63,136 nucleotides of DNA from Capnocytophaga sp. (GCA_030530525.1 JAUMUT010000009.1:1-63136), one strand, 5' to 3'; numbered from the stretch's first letter, positions 1 to 9,217 are shown. Notes: generated by a model not told the origin, from the letters alone. Numbers and translations are program-made.

Positions 1-120
1 ATTCCCCCTTTGGATGGGGGTAGGTGAGAGGTTCTTTAACAATATACTTATAAATAATATTATTTTATTATATCTTATAGTTATGTATTCCCCCTTTGGA
101 GGGGGGTAGGGGGGAGGTAA
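1..120 (-). repeat. Two copies of a G/C-run intergenic repeat, left edge
   Basis: CCCCCTTTGGA followed by runs of G occurs at positions 4-31 and 90-117, 86 bp apart, with AT-rich DNA between. The same core, reverse complemented, occurs three times at the right end of the window (from 62929). The second copy has four G runs (GGA, G6, TA, G6, AGG), so a G-quadruplex is conceivable. Unlike the right-hand copies, these have no T-run after the palindrome. The window may begin inside a longer array. Confidence 0.75.
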
Positions 121-183
121 TTTAATAAAAAGTACTAATTAAAAAAATAATTAATGGATTAAATAATATAAAACGTGGAAAAA

Positions 184-975
184 ATGGAAACAATTAAAGA
201 TGTAAAGACCATTAGGTTAGAAAAACTAAGTATAGGCGAATATACGCAGTTTTTAAAAGCAGTAATCAGCTTAGTAGAAAAAGCAACTATCGAGAAAGTA
301 GGTATCTCTACCGACTTATTTACGAGGTTGCAAAAACAAACAGAGTTACTAACGGAAATCATCGGACAGAGCTACATAAGCCAAGAGACGAAAGAGTTAG
401 CAACGATTGATAAGGAAAGGAGTAAATTATCTGTATTTTTACTCTCTACGTTTAGGGTAAGCCGTAACGATGCCGATACTAAAAAGAAAAACGCAGCAAC
501 AGTGTTGTATAATGTTTGTAAAAATTATGTTGGCTTGCAGTCTTTGCCTGTACGTACCAAAACGCAGTTTATCAGTAGTATGCTCAACGACCTGAATAAG
601 CCAGCAAACAAAACACATATAGAAACACTTGGCGTTACCGCATCTTTAACGGTCTTAGAAAAAGAAAACCAAGCCTATCTAAAACTCTCCGAAGGACGAG
701 CAGAGAGCCAAGTAGCGAATACTTTTGTTAGCTTCAAAGAAGTAAAAAAAGAAAGTAATAACTTATATAAGGTATTGACCAAATATGCTTTTGCTACCAA
801 CTTGCTCCACCCAACCGAAGAGAGTAATAATTTTATTACTTTGCTAAACAAACTCATTGAAGATACTCAAAACGCAAATAAACAGCGTTTGGCGCAGTCG
901 GTAGTAAATAAAAAAGGTAGCAAACCAGAAGAAACTAAGCCCACAGAAGAAGAAGTAAATACACCAACCGAATAG
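184..975 (+). CDS. DUF6261 family protein
   Basis: A 263-residue soluble protein with no signal peptide or membrane segment, which I recognise as the DUF6261 family of Bacteroidota; its function is unknown. It is mostly helical with many Lys, Glu, Leu and Asn residues, and it ends in a low-complexity acidic tail rich in KPEE and PTEE (about residues 245-263). The ATG at 184 is preferred over an in-frame GTG at 175 because both lie in the same AT-rich leader and ATG is the normal start here. It stands alone: the left-edge repeats lie upstream, and a terminator at 1101 separates it from the lipoprotein operon. The family assignment comes from overall sequence character, not from a catalytic motif. 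Confidence 0.7.
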   Translation: METIKDVKTIRLEKLSIGEYTQFLKAVISLVEKATIEKVGISTDLFTRLQKQTELLTEIIGQSYISQETKELATIDKERSKLSVFLLSTFRVSRNDADTKKKNAATVLYNVCKNYVGLQSLPVRTKTQFISSMLNDLNKPANKTHIETLGVTASLTVLEKENQAYLKLSEGRAESQVANTFVSFKEVKKESNNLYKVLTKYAFATNLLHPTEESNNFITLLNKLIEDTQNANKQRLAQSVVNKKGSKPEETKPTEEEVNTPTE

Positions 976-1100
976 AATGTATCTATTACCAAATATAAAA
1001 ATGGGAATCTACTATTATTTTTATCTATAAAAAAGAAATTTTGTAGAGAACCACAAGGAATAAAAAATTAACATAAAAAAATTTTCTTTAATATTTTATA

Positions 1101-1130
1101 AAGATGAGTGAAATATACTCATCTTTTTTT
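1101..1130 (+). terminator. Rho-independent terminator
   Basis: A perfect 9-bp stem, AAGATGAGT (1101-1109) with ACTCATCTT (1117-1125), has a 7-nt loop and ends in a T-run to 1130. It closes the DUF6261 transcription unit. The rest of the 433-bp gap 976-1408 is AT-rich and, apart from the promoter at 1237-1267, I see nothing in it. Confidence 0.85.
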
Positions 1131-1236
1131 ATGGCTATATATTTTTTATGTATTTGATAGTCAATATTTTTTAAAACTACGTATTTTTTTAACATTTAGG
1201 CATTAGGTTTTTATTTAGAAAAAATAAGTTTAATGT

Positions 1237-1267
1237 TTGGAATAATTCTAAATTTTCTCTAATTTTG
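1237..1267 (+). promoter_or_regulatory. Bacteroidota-type promoter of the six-gene cassette
   Basis: TTG at 1237-1239 and TAATTTTG at 1260-1267 are 20 bp apart, which fits the -33/-7 consensus of Bacteroidota. Transcription would start near 1272, leaving a leader of roughly 135 nt before the first lipoprotein. No other clear promoter is seen in the short gaps down to 9217. Confidence 0.7.
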
Positions 1268-1408
1268 CGTCGTCAAAAACACCCTATTTTAGATTAAATA
1301 AAATTAGAAGTTGTTTTTATCTAAAATACTCTTAAAAAATAGAGTTCAAAAGGGTTAAATATATTAACAAAATTATTATTAATTCATAAAATCCTTATAA
1401 CAAACGTA

Positions 1409-2587
1409 ATGAAAAAAATGTTAATTGGTGTAGTAGCGTTGTTTTCGCTTGCCACTCTTGTAAATTGCCAAAAGGAAGTTATTGAAGACCGCGAAGAAAT
1501 AGAGGAAGGATCTCAAATCCACCGCGGAACGAGCATTCCAAGTGATAGTGACTATAATATAGGCGATTATTACTTTAACGAAAAAACTTCAGAAATCTAC
1601 GGGCCAAAGACAGCAGAAGGCTGGGGAAGCCCAATAAAATTTGGTAAAGAACAAACCGATAATTCCAGAATACATTCGGGTACAGGTGCGCCAGAGCTTA
1701 CCACAGGTACGGAAGGCGATTGGTATATAGACTTGGATACGAAAAAGCTTTACGGACCCAAAACCCAAAACAACTGGGGAGCGGGCATCGTTTTGGGCGG
1801 TAGTTCTTTCTCGGGTACTAACCAAGACCCGGACGCTACATTGCCTAATTATCTCCTCTCTGATGATGGCTTGGAGCTGTTGGTGTGGGCAAACGCCAAA
1901 TCGCAAGTGGTAGATATGACCAAAGACAAAGCCTTGCAACGAGTAGAAAAAATATCTGAAGAAGCCTTTTCTAGAAAACGTGCTTTAACCAAAATAATTC
2001 TTGGAGAGAACGTTGCAGAAATAGGAACTACCGCTTTTGAACAAGATTATTTTTTGAAAACGGTAGAATTTAACCCTTCTAACAATTTAAGAATTATAGG
2101 CGAAGAGGCATTTTTTAGATGTATTAATTTAAAGGAAATGATACTTCCACAAGGGCTAACCGCATTAGCAAAAATGGCATTTAACGAATGTGAAAAATTG
2201 GAGAAAGTAGTTGTGCCTTCTACTTGTGCTGATGTTGGTAACGGAGCTTTCTTTGCTTGTAAAGAGCTGAAAGAAGTAACTTTTGAAGACGGCGTACAGC
2301 GTATTTTCGGAGATGTTTTTCAGAAATGTACTGTTTTAGAAAAAGTAACCTTCCCAAAATCATTAAATCGTATAGGAACATCCTTATTTAAGGAGTCTGG
2401 GGTAAAAGAAGTAACCTTTTTAGGCGAGCCAGCTCTTAATGTGGATGAGTCTGGTGAAATATCTTTGCATCTTACCTTTGCTGAAAGTGCAGTGGAGCGT
2501 ATTTTAGTGCCTTCTCAGCATTTAGAAAAATATCAAGAAGCATTACGAGGAACAATATATGAGCCTATGTTGCAAGTAATTAAATAA
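1409..2587 (+). CDS. Surface lipoprotein with two YGPKT modules and BspA-type leucine-rich repeats
   Basis: A 392-residue lipoprotein. The signal peptide ends in the lipobox LVNC (Cys20), followed by QKE, which resembles the lipoprotein export signal of Capnocytophaga (Lys next to acidic residues), so exposure on the cell surface is likely. Residues 35-135 hold two modules of the form I-H-x-G...G-D-x-Y...Y-G-P-K-T...W-G, a module common in Bacteroidota surface proteins. From about residue 150 to the end there are BspA-like (LRR_5) repeats, with motifs such as IGEEAFFRCINLKEM and ALAKMAFNECEKLEKV. BspA-type repeats in other bacteria bind host proteins; the ligand here is unknown. It is the first gene of the cassette and is followed after 10 bp by a paralogue. 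Confidence 0.85.
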   Translation: MKKMLIGVVALFSLATLVNCQKEVIEDREEIEEGSQIHRGTSIPSDSDYNIGDYYFNEKTSEIYGPKTAEGWGSPIKFGKEQTDNSRIHSGTGAPELTTGTEGDWYIDLDTKKLYGPKTQNNWGAGIVLGGSSFSGTNQDPDATLPNYLLSDDGLELLVWANAKSQVVDMTKDKALQRVEKISEEAFSRKRALTKIILGENVAEIGTTAFEQDYFLKTVEFNPSNNLRIIGEEAFFRCINLKEMILPQGLTALAKMAFNECEKLEKVVVPSTCADVGNGAFFACKELKEVTFEDGVQRIFGDVFQKCTVLEKVTFPKSLNRIGTSLFKESGVKEVTFLGEPALNVDESGEISLHLTFAESAVERILVPSQHLEKYQEALRGTIYEPMLQVIK

Positions 2588-2597
2588 TATACCTTTT

Positions 2598-3797
2598 ATG
2601 AAACATATATTATTAGGAATAGTTACGATTTTATTGCTCTCTATTACAACAAGTTGTAGTAAAGAAGTAACCGAAAAAATTACCGTAAAACGAGGTGCAC
2701 AAATATATATGCAAGCAGGTGAGCCCGCTTTTGACCTTGGTAGTATAGGCGATTTTTGTATAGATAAAGAAACAGGACTTCTTTACGGACCAAAAACCGC
2801 TTTGGGCTGGGGCGAAAATCCTATTTCGTTGGTAGATAATGCCCACATAGGTGAGTCTAACACTATACATACAGGTAACGGGCAACCCGCAAGAACCAAA
2901 GGAAATATTGGCGATTTGTATTTAGATGTAAGTGCCAACCCAACAAGGCTTTACGGACCTAAAAAAATAGAAGGCTGGCCAACAAATTATTTTACATTGG
3001 GCAACCAAAGTAACCTATTAGGAGCAAATGATGAGCCTAATTATGTACTAACCGATGATGACAAAACCTTAGCTGCTTGGGTTAATACTCGTACGGTGTA
3101 TTTGGATATGCGTTTGGATAGCAAATTGGCAAAACTTACTGCCATAGGCGAAGATGCTTTTAGAAATCAAAGTCCGAAAATAACATATTCTGAATATTTT
3201 ATCCTGAAAAATATTATCCTTTCTGAAACCATAGAAACCATAGGAAAACGAGCTTTTCAAGGATTACACTATTTGGAAACGATAACCTTATCCAGAGAGC
3301 TTAAAGAAATAGGAAGAGGAATATTTACAGGTTGCGTTAGGCTGAAACAGGTTAATATCGGTAGAAAAGTAGAGTACATAGGCGAGTTTGCTTTCTCTCG
3401 TCTTCCTTTGGAGACATTAGACCTTCCAAGAAGCGTGAAAGTAATTGATAGAGATGCATTTAACGGCATAAGTATTAAAAAATTAGTTCTACCAGAAGGA
3501 TTGGTAAAATTGGGTTCTAATGCCTTTGCTCATTGTAAAAACCTTACGTGGGTAGAATTACCTGAAAGCCTTCAAGTAATGGGAAATGATTATCCATTTA
3601 ACAACACGCCCAACGTGGAGACATTGGTATTGCATTCTAAATATGTACCCAATTGGCATCCTTCTAATCTTGCGCCTTTCGCCAAGGCTACTATTTATGT
3701 GCCTGATGAAAGTTTGGAAGATTATAAAGCATCTGCTTGGAGCTACTATGTGAAAGATAGGCTAAAACCAATGTCAGAATTGCCAGCAGAAAAATAA
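2598..3797 (+). CDS. Paralogous BspA-like leucine-rich-repeat lipoprotein
   Basis: A 399-residue paralogue of the preceding gene with the same order of parts: signal peptide with lipobox TTSC (Cys20) followed by SKE, two YGPK(T/K)...GW modules (about residues 36-140), a linker containing LTDDDKTLAAW, then BspA-like repeats such as IGKRAFQGLHYLETI and IGEFAFSRLPLETL. The shared domain order points to a tandem duplication followed by divergence. The N-terminal Lys-Glu after the lipid-bearing Cys suggests surface export. It probably acts with its neighbour in binding or adhesion; no catalytic motif is present. Confidence 0.84.
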   Translation: MKHILLGIVTILLLSITTSCSKEVTEKITVKRGAQIYMQAGEPAFDLGSIGDFCIDKETGLLYGPKTALGWGENPISLVDNAHIGESNTIHTGNGQPARTKGNIGDLYLDVSANPTRLYGPKKIEGWPTNYFTLGNQSNLLGANDEPNYVLTDDDKTLAAWVNTRTVYLDMRLDSKLAKLTAIGEDAFRNQSPKITYSEYFILKNIILSETIETIGKRAFQGLHYLETITLSRELKEIGRGIFTGCVRLKQVNIGRKVEYIGEFAFSRLPLETLDLPRSVKVIDRDAFNGISIKKLVLPEGLVKLGSNAFAHCKNLTWVELPESLQVMGNDYPFNNTPNVETLVLHSKYVPNWHPSNLAPFAKATIYVPDESLEDYKASAWSYYVKDRLKPMSELPAEK

Positions 3798-3823
3798 TTT
3801 GTTTCTATCTAAATGGTTAAAAG

Positions 3824-5257
3824 ATGAAAAAAATAATATTAGGAGCTTTAAGCATTCTATCTCTGTTGGTATTCTCTTGTAAAGAAGAAACAAATTGGGA
3901 AGCCGAGCAAAACCCCATTGAGAAAAATATTCTTGGGCAGTGGCGTTTAGAGTCTGTTTTAGAGAATAATAAACAGAAAAAACTTACCGATTGTGATAAA
4001 AAATCGTCTCTTATTTTCTTCCCTGAAAGGAAAATAAAGAAAGTAAATTTTTTGGATAAAAATAAAGATTGTACTTTTGCTCACGAAGATAATGATTTTT
4101 CTATCTCAGAGAACGAAATCGTTATAGGGAAAGATCAAAGCCAAGAAAAATTTACCTATTCTATCGTAAATAATATATTAACACTTACCGCTTCCAACGG
4201 AAATATTATCAAATATAAGAAAAATCCAGATTTTGATGTTACTGTTTCTTTGGAAAAACTCATTATCGGGAAGTGGGATTTGGTTTCGGTTTTAAAAGAT
4301 AAAAAAGAATCCATAACCGATTGCGTCCGAAAGTCTTCCATTATTTTTGATGCGGATAAAGCAAGGCAAATTGATTATAAATCAGGCAAGTATGATTGTT
4401 CTTTCACCTTTGAAGATAAATCGTATTTCTTTTTAGGAAATCAAATTATCTTTCAAAAAGGAAACCAACAAGAAATATATTCTTATGCTTTGAAAAACAA
4501 TGAGTTAGCAATTACTTATCCTAACAGAGATGTTTTTACGTATAAGAAAAATACAGAGTATAATGCAGCAAACGAAACTCCTGAAAAAAATATTGTTGGG
4601 CTATGGCGTTTGATTTCTATTTGGCAAGGAGATGAAGAAGTGATTATACCTAATTGGAGTAGAAAATCGTCGCTTACTTTTACCCAAGACCAAAAAGGCG
4701 AGCGTATCCAATACGTAAAAAATGACAAAGGTACTTCTTCAACGACCGAGAAAATAACGTATTCTATTTCCGAAGAAAAATTGACCATAAACGGAACAGA
4801 AGAGTATTCTTACTCCATCATTGACGGAACTTTAATGCTTACTGCAAGAAATCAGACCATTATTTATAAGAAAAATGTAGAATATGACCCAGCCAAAGAA
4901 CTCATAGGCACTTGGTATATTAATTTCTTAAAATATGATTCGTATGACGATGAGCATACGCTAACTACTTATAACGGTTGTAGAGGGCAAGAAAAAGTTA
5001 TTTTTACAGATACGGACATCACCATTTATCAGTATGCGATAAAAGGAACGGAGTGTAAAGAAATTATCTATTACGGAACTTATGAAATTTCTCCAGATTT
5101 ATCTATCCTTACAGTAACCGCCAAACGCGATAACACGAAAGGACAACGAGAGTTTGAGCTATCAGACGGAGTATTAGTGCTTTACGGAGATAATGGAGGA
5201 AGATTTGAAGAAAAATTCTACCGAAAAGAACAAAAATATAATAAGCAAAAATATTAA
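3824..5257 (+). CDS. Lipoprotein with four tandem lipocalin-like domains
   Basis: A 477-residue lipoprotein; the signal peptide ends in VFSC (Cys19) followed by KEE, a strong match to the surface-export signal. The mature part consists of four tandem domains of about 105-115 residues, each starting with a (L/I)xGxW motif: ILGQWRLESV, IIGKWDLVSV, IVGLWRLISI, LIGTWYINFL. This is typical of lipocalin-like domains in Bacteroidota lipoproteins, and the first three end in a YKKN motif. Domains 1, 2 and 4 carry a pair of cysteines at similar places (TDC...DCTF, TDC...DCSF, NGC...TEC); domain 3 has lost both. The ligand is unknown. It lies in the cassette 26 bp after the second LRR lipoprotein. Confidence 0.8.
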   Translation: MKKIILGALSILSLLVFSCKEETNWEAEQNPIEKNILGQWRLESVLENNKQKKLTDCDKKSSLIFFPERKIKKVNFLDKNKDCTFAHEDNDFSISENEIVIGKDQSQEKFTYSIVNNILTLTASNGNIIKYKKNPDFDVTVSLEKLIIGKWDLVSVLKDKKESITDCVRKSSIIFDADKARQIDYKSGKYDCSFTFEDKSYFFLGNQIIFQKGNQQEIYSYALKNNELAITYPNRDVFTYKKNTEYNAANETPEKNIVGLWRLISIWQGDEEVIIPNWSRKSSLTFTQDQKGERIQYVKNDKGTSSTTEKITYSISEEKLTINGTEEYSYSIIDGTLMLTARNQTIIYKKNVEYDPAKELIGTWYINFLKYDSYDDEHTLTTYNGCRGQEKVIFTDTDITIYQYAIKGTECKEIIYYGTYEISPDLSILTVTAKRDNTKGQREFELSDGVLVLYGDNGGRFEEKFYRKEQKYNKQKY

Positions 5258-5277
5258 ATTAATATAACGAAATTATA

Positions 5278-8200
5278 ATGTCTAAATTTCATTTATTATT
5301 AGTGTGTGTTTTCCTTAGTTGGAGTAATTTGCAAGCGCAAAACTATTGGAAAAGAGACGGACAAACACGGCGAGCAGTTACCCAAGAAGATGGCAAATAT
5401 CTCTATTACTCGCTGGATAAAAAGGCGTTTAACACGGCTTTACACAACGGAACAGCAAGAAGTGCAAGTAATAAAAGAACGATACAAATTCCTGACGGCG
5501 ATGGCAAATTAGAAACCTTTGAGGTGGAAAAAACCAGAGTGCTTTCCGAAGAATTGGCTCAGAAATATCCTCAGATAGAAACGTATTCGGGGTATTCGGT
5601 TTCCAATCCGTCCAAATCCGTTAGTTTTACGTGGTCGCCTTCGGGGCTTTCCGTTATTTTAGAAGATAATATGAAATATACTTTTATGCAACCTACCAAT
5701 ACCACAGGTGTGCAACATAAAGTATATCACCGAAATACAGAGGTAGAAACAATGGAATTTCGTTGTAATACCAAAGAAGACCTAAAAGCAATGCGAACAG
5801 CAGCACAAAATGCTATGGCTCGCAATACTTTTGAAACTACCAATGTGCTTCGTACCATTCGTATAGCTATTGTTACCACTTCCGATTTTACTGCTCGTTT
5901 TGGAAACAAAGCCAATACAATGGCGCAATTAGTTTCTACCGTACAACGTGCCAACCAAGTGTATCGCGCACAAATGTCTATTCAGTTTGAATTAGTTTCT
6001 ACCGAAGATCTTATTTTGGATAACCGAAATACAGACCCTTTCCGAAGAAATTTTAATATGAACTGGAACGGAAGTATTCTTCAAGAATTTTTAGATAAAA
6101 ACTTAGGTACAGAAAAATACGATGTAGGGCACGTGTTCCATCATACCGCACAACCATCAGGGAATGCAGGCTGTATAGGTTGTATCTGCGATGCGAAAAA
6201 TAAAGGTAGAGCGTTCTCGGCGGGGAATATCCGCGAGAATATGGATATGGATTTGTTTGATATTGATTTCTTCTGCCACGAGCTTGGGCATCAAATGGGC
6301 GCAAACCATACGCATAACTTGCAAGATGAGCGTTCTGGCGTACAAATTGAGCCTGGTAGTGGTTCTACCATTATGGGTTATGCGGGTATTACAGGTGCCA
6401 ATGACGTTCAATCGCGCACCGACCCTTATTTTAATCACATTAGTGTAAAACAAATAATGGAGCATATTTCTGCTCAAAGTTGCCCTAAAACGGAAGAAAT
6501 TTCTAATACTCCTCCGCAAATAGGCGAACTAAAAAACTACACCATTCCGCGCGGAACGGCTTATGTGCTTAATAGTTCTGCCACAGATACCGATGGCGAT
6601 GAACTTTCCTATATGTGGGAGCAGGAAGATGCTTCGGGTAGCATTACGGCTAGTGCTTTTTCGTCCAACAATCCTGACGGACCAATGACGCGTTCTCTTC
6701 CGCCTTCCAAATCCACAGAACGTTATATTCCGCGTATGTCGCAAATCCTAAAAGGGAAATTAACCGAAAGAACTCCTAACAAAAGTGATGCGTGGGAAAC
6801 CGTTTCTACCATAAAACGAAAACTCACTTGGGCTTTTGTAGCTATGGATAGAAAAATAGGAAATAGAGCCAACCGAGCTACCGACAAAAATGCAGGACAC
6901 ACCAGTTATGCTCTTGCCGAAATAAATGTTGTTACCGATGCTGGGCCTTTTGTGGTAACTTCTCAACAAGAAAAAACGTATTGGTTTATAAATCAGCCCC
7001 AAACCATCAAATGGGACGTAGCAAATACCGACAAAGGAGAAGTGAATGTACAAACTGTTACTATTTATTTTTCAAAAGATGATGGACAGAATTTTTCTAC
7101 TACCTTAGCAGAAAATATTCCTAATAACGGAACGTATTCTTTTACTCCATCAGCAGATTATACCACCGAGAAAGGTCGTTTTATGATAAAAGCCGATGGA
7201 AATATTTTCTTAGCCGTAAATGCTGGGCAAATTGTCGTAAAACAAGATGAAGACTCCGACGGCGATGGTATTCTGGATAGTAAAGATAATTGTATGTTTG
7301 TCGCAAACCCTGACCAAGCCGATTTTGATAACGACGGCATAGGCGATGTTTGTGATGACGATAAAGATGGAGACAATGTAAGAGATAGTTATGACAATTG
7401 TCCTGATATTCCAAATACAGATCAAAAAGATACCGATGGCGACGGCAAAGGAGATGTTTGTGATGACGATATAGACGGCGATGGCATTCCAAACGCACAA
7501 GATAATTGCCCTACCAAATACAATCCTGACCAAAAAGATACCGATAACGACGGAATTGGCGATATTTGTAGTGGAGATATGGATAATGACAAAGTAATTG
7601 ACGAAAACGATAATTGTCCTCAAACCTATAACCCCGACCAAAAAGATACCGATGGCGACGGAATTGGTGATGTCTGCGATGATGATTTGGACGGCGATGG
7701 CATTCCGAATACGCAAGATAATTGTCCTGAGATTTCAAATCCTGACCAAATAGACACCGATGGCGATGGCAAAGGCGATGCCTGCGATGACGATATTGAT
7801 GCCGATGGTATTCCAAATACAGAAGATAATTGCCCTTACGTACAAAATATTGACCAAGCCGATTTAGATGGCGATGGCATAGGCGATGCCTGTGATGACG
7901 ATTGGGACGGGGATGGTATTATTAACCGAAAAGATAATTGCCCTTACATTTATAATCCTGACCAAAAAGATACCGACAGAGATGGCATAGGCGATGTTTG
8001 TGATGATGATTTGGACGGCGATGGCATAGCAAATACCGATGACAACGAATCGGATACGGTTCTCATTCCTAACGCTTTCTCTCCTAACGGCGATGGTATT
8101 AATGATACATTCTTTATCCACAGAGTACTTCTTTATCCTAAAAATACCTTACAAATATTTAGCCGAGACGGAAGGCTTGTTTATGAGGCAAGAGGATATA

Positions 8201-8322
8201 AAAACCAATGGAAAGGAATAGGAAATAACGGACAAAAAGTGCCACAAGGCTTCTATAATTATAAATTTATTAATAACAAAACCAAAGAAATAAAAGAAGG
8301 TTGGCTTTATATTAATTATTAA
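5278..8322 (+). CDS. Secreted reprolysin-type zinc metalloprotease with TSP3 repeats and T9SS type B sorting domain
   Basis: A 1014-residue exported protein. A Sec signal peptide ends near LQAQ (residue 21). Residues 25-180 resemble a propeptide. The catalytic domain (about 190-410) holds the zinc motif HELGHQMGANH at residues 334-344 and a Met-turn-like STIMGY, as in reprolysin/M12B-like proteases. Ig-like segments follow (about 415-655), then about seven calcium-binding thrombospondin type 3 repeats rich in DxDGDGxxD (about 660-920). The last 90 residues start with IPNAFSPNGDGINDTF and form the gliding motility-associated C-terminal domain (CHU_C), the type B sorting signal of the type IX secretion system. 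The next gene is a PorP/SprF protein 1 bp away, the usual partner of type B substrates. Substrate unknown. Confidence 0.93.
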   Translation: MSKFHLLLVCVFLSWSNLQAQNYWKRDGQTRRAVTQEDGKYLYYSLDKKAFNTALHNGTARSASNKRTIQIPDGDGKLETFEVEKTRVLSEELAQKYPQIETYSGYSVSNPSKSVSFTWSPSGLSVILEDNMKYTFMQPTNTTGVQHKVYHRNTEVETMEFRCNTKEDLKAMRTAAQNAMARNTFETTNVLRTIRIAIVTTSDFTARFGNKANTMAQLVSTVQRANQVYRAQMSIQFELVSTEDLILDNRNTDPFRRNFNMNWNGSILQEFLDKNLGTEKYDVGHVFHHTAQPSGNAGCIGCICDAKNKGRAFSAGNIRENMDMDLFDIDFFCHELGHQMGANHTHNLQDERSGVQIEPGSGSTIMGYAGITGANDVQSRTDPYFNHISVKQIMEHISAQSCPKTEEISNTPPQIGELKNYTIPRGTAYVLNSSATDTDGDELSYMWEQEDASGSITASAFSSNNPDGPMTRSLPPSKSTERYIPRMSQILKGKLTERTPNKSDAWETVSTIKRKLTWAFVAMDRKIGNRANRATDKNAGHTSYALAEINVVTDAGPFVVTSQQEKTYWFINQPQTIKWDVANTDKGEVNVQTVTIYFSKDDGQNFSTTLAENIPNNGTYSFTPSADYTTEKGRFMIKADGNIFLAVNAGQIVVKQDEDSDGDGILDSKDNCMFVANPDQADFDNDGIGDVCDDDKDGDNVRDSYDNCPDIPNTDQKDTDGDGKGDVCDDDIDGDGIPNAQDNCPTKYNPDQKDTDNDGIGDICSGDMDNDKVIDENDNCPQTYNPDQKDTDGDGIGDVCDDDLDGDGIPNTQDNCPEISNPDQIDTDGDGKGDACDDDIDADGIPNTEDNCPYVQNIDQADLDGDGIGDACDDDWDGDGIINRKDNCPYIYNPDQKDTDRDGIGDVCDDDLDGDGIANTDDNESDTVLIPNAFSPNGDGINDTFFIHRVLLYPKNTLQIFSRDGRLVYEARGYKNQWKGIGNNGQKVPQGFYNYKFINNKTKEIKEGWLYINY
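7255..8045 (+). repeat. Tandem repeats of about 108 bp encoding TSP3 calcium-binding units
   Basis: The DNA encoding the TSP3 stalk repeats with a period of about 108 bp (36 codons): GATAATTG(C/T)CCT and GATACCGATGGCGA recur at that spacing. It is more GC-rich than the neighbouring DNA and produces long but meaningless open frames on the opposite strand. Such direct repeats can change copy number by slippage or recombination. Confidence 0.85.
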
Positions 8323-8323
8323 A

Positions 8324-9217
8324 ATGAAAAAATCATATAAAATTTTATTTTCATTAGCAGTGGCATTCTCCGCAAAGTTTATGAATGCACAAACTACGAG
8401 CTTCATTTTTTATAATGAACAGCAAAATATTGTCAATCCTGCGGCAGTAGGCACAGAAAAAGGGCATACCGTTTTGCTAAATCTTCGTAGTCAATGGTTT
8501 AACTCAAATCAGGATAATCCGCAAGTGCAAACACTCAATACCACACACCGAGTTACGGACAGAATTGGGCTTGGAGCTTCTGTGGTAAGTGATAAAATAT
8601 TTTCACAAAGAGAAACCGCTTTTTATGCTGATTTTTCTTATTCGTTACCTATTACAGAAGAGTCTAACCTTTATTTAGGTTTAAAAGCGGGAGGCGACCT
8701 TTATAGCCTTGACGGAAATCGTTTCCGAACCTATAACGAAACTTATGACCCTTATTTACAGAGCCTTTCTGGGAAATTTCAACCCAATGTAGGTGTAGGA
8801 GCATATTACAAAACTCCCAAATTCTATGCAGGAGTTTCCGCTCCCAATCTTTTGGCTTCGGATAAAACCAAAGTCAATAATGAAGTGGTTACTTCCGTTT
8901 CGCAACAGATGGTTTTTTATGCAATGGGCGGTTATTATTTTCGTATTAATCAAGACTTTACAATCGTTCCAAGATTTCAAATGTACTTTGCAAAAAATAC
9001 GCAATATCAGCTTTCGGCTACTGCTTCTGTTCTTTATACCGATTTTATAGAAGCAGGCGTAACTTACCGAACTACACAAGCCTTGAACGGATATTTACTT
9101 TTCAGAGTGCCAAGTTATAATTTTTCCGTAGGATATGGTTTTGAGTCATATTTACAGCCAAAAGTAACATCAAGCCTTAGAAATGTACACGAATTTATCG
9201 TTGCATTACATTTTTAA
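8324..9217 (+). CDS. PorP/SprF family type IX secretion system membrane protein
   Basis: A 297-residue outer-membrane protein of the PorP/SprF family. A signal peptide ends at MNAQ (residue 22), and the mature start has the family signature of TSFIFYNEQQNIVNPAAVG. Alternating beta-strand segments follow up to a C-terminal strand ending in HF, as expected for an outer-membrane barrel. Members encoded next to T9SS type B substrates are needed for secretion or surface attachment of that substrate (SprB-SprF of Flavobacterium johnsoniae is the model). The 1-bp gap to the metalloprotease stop codon implies translational coupling and a dedicated pair. It is the last gene of the cassette; a terminator follows. 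Confidence 0.9.
   Translation: MKKSYKILFSLAVAFSAKFMNAQTTSFIFYNEQQNIVNPAAVGTEKGHTVLLNLRSQWFNSNQDNPQVQTLNTTHRVTDRIGLGASVVSDKIFSQRETAFYADFSYSLPITEESNLYLGLKAGGDLYSLDGNRFRTYNETYDPYLQSLSGKFQPNVGVGAYYKTPKFYAGVSAPNLLASDKTKVNNEVVTSVSQQMVFYAMGGYYFRINQDFTIVPRFQMYFAKNTQYQLSATASVLYTDFIEAGVTYRTTQALNGYLLFRVPSYNFSVGYGFESYLQPKVTSSLRNVHEFIVALHF

Noticed and set aside
1589-1939. 116-codon minus-strand frame
   Set aside because: Antisense to the LRR lipoprotein gene, with no promoter and an unlikely composition.
7181-8121. Long minus-strand open frames, up to 168 codons
   Set aside because: They are antisense to the TSP3 repeats; the repeated Asp/Gly/Asn codons lack stops on the other strand. The products are unnatural His/Arg- or Ile/Val-rich sequences.
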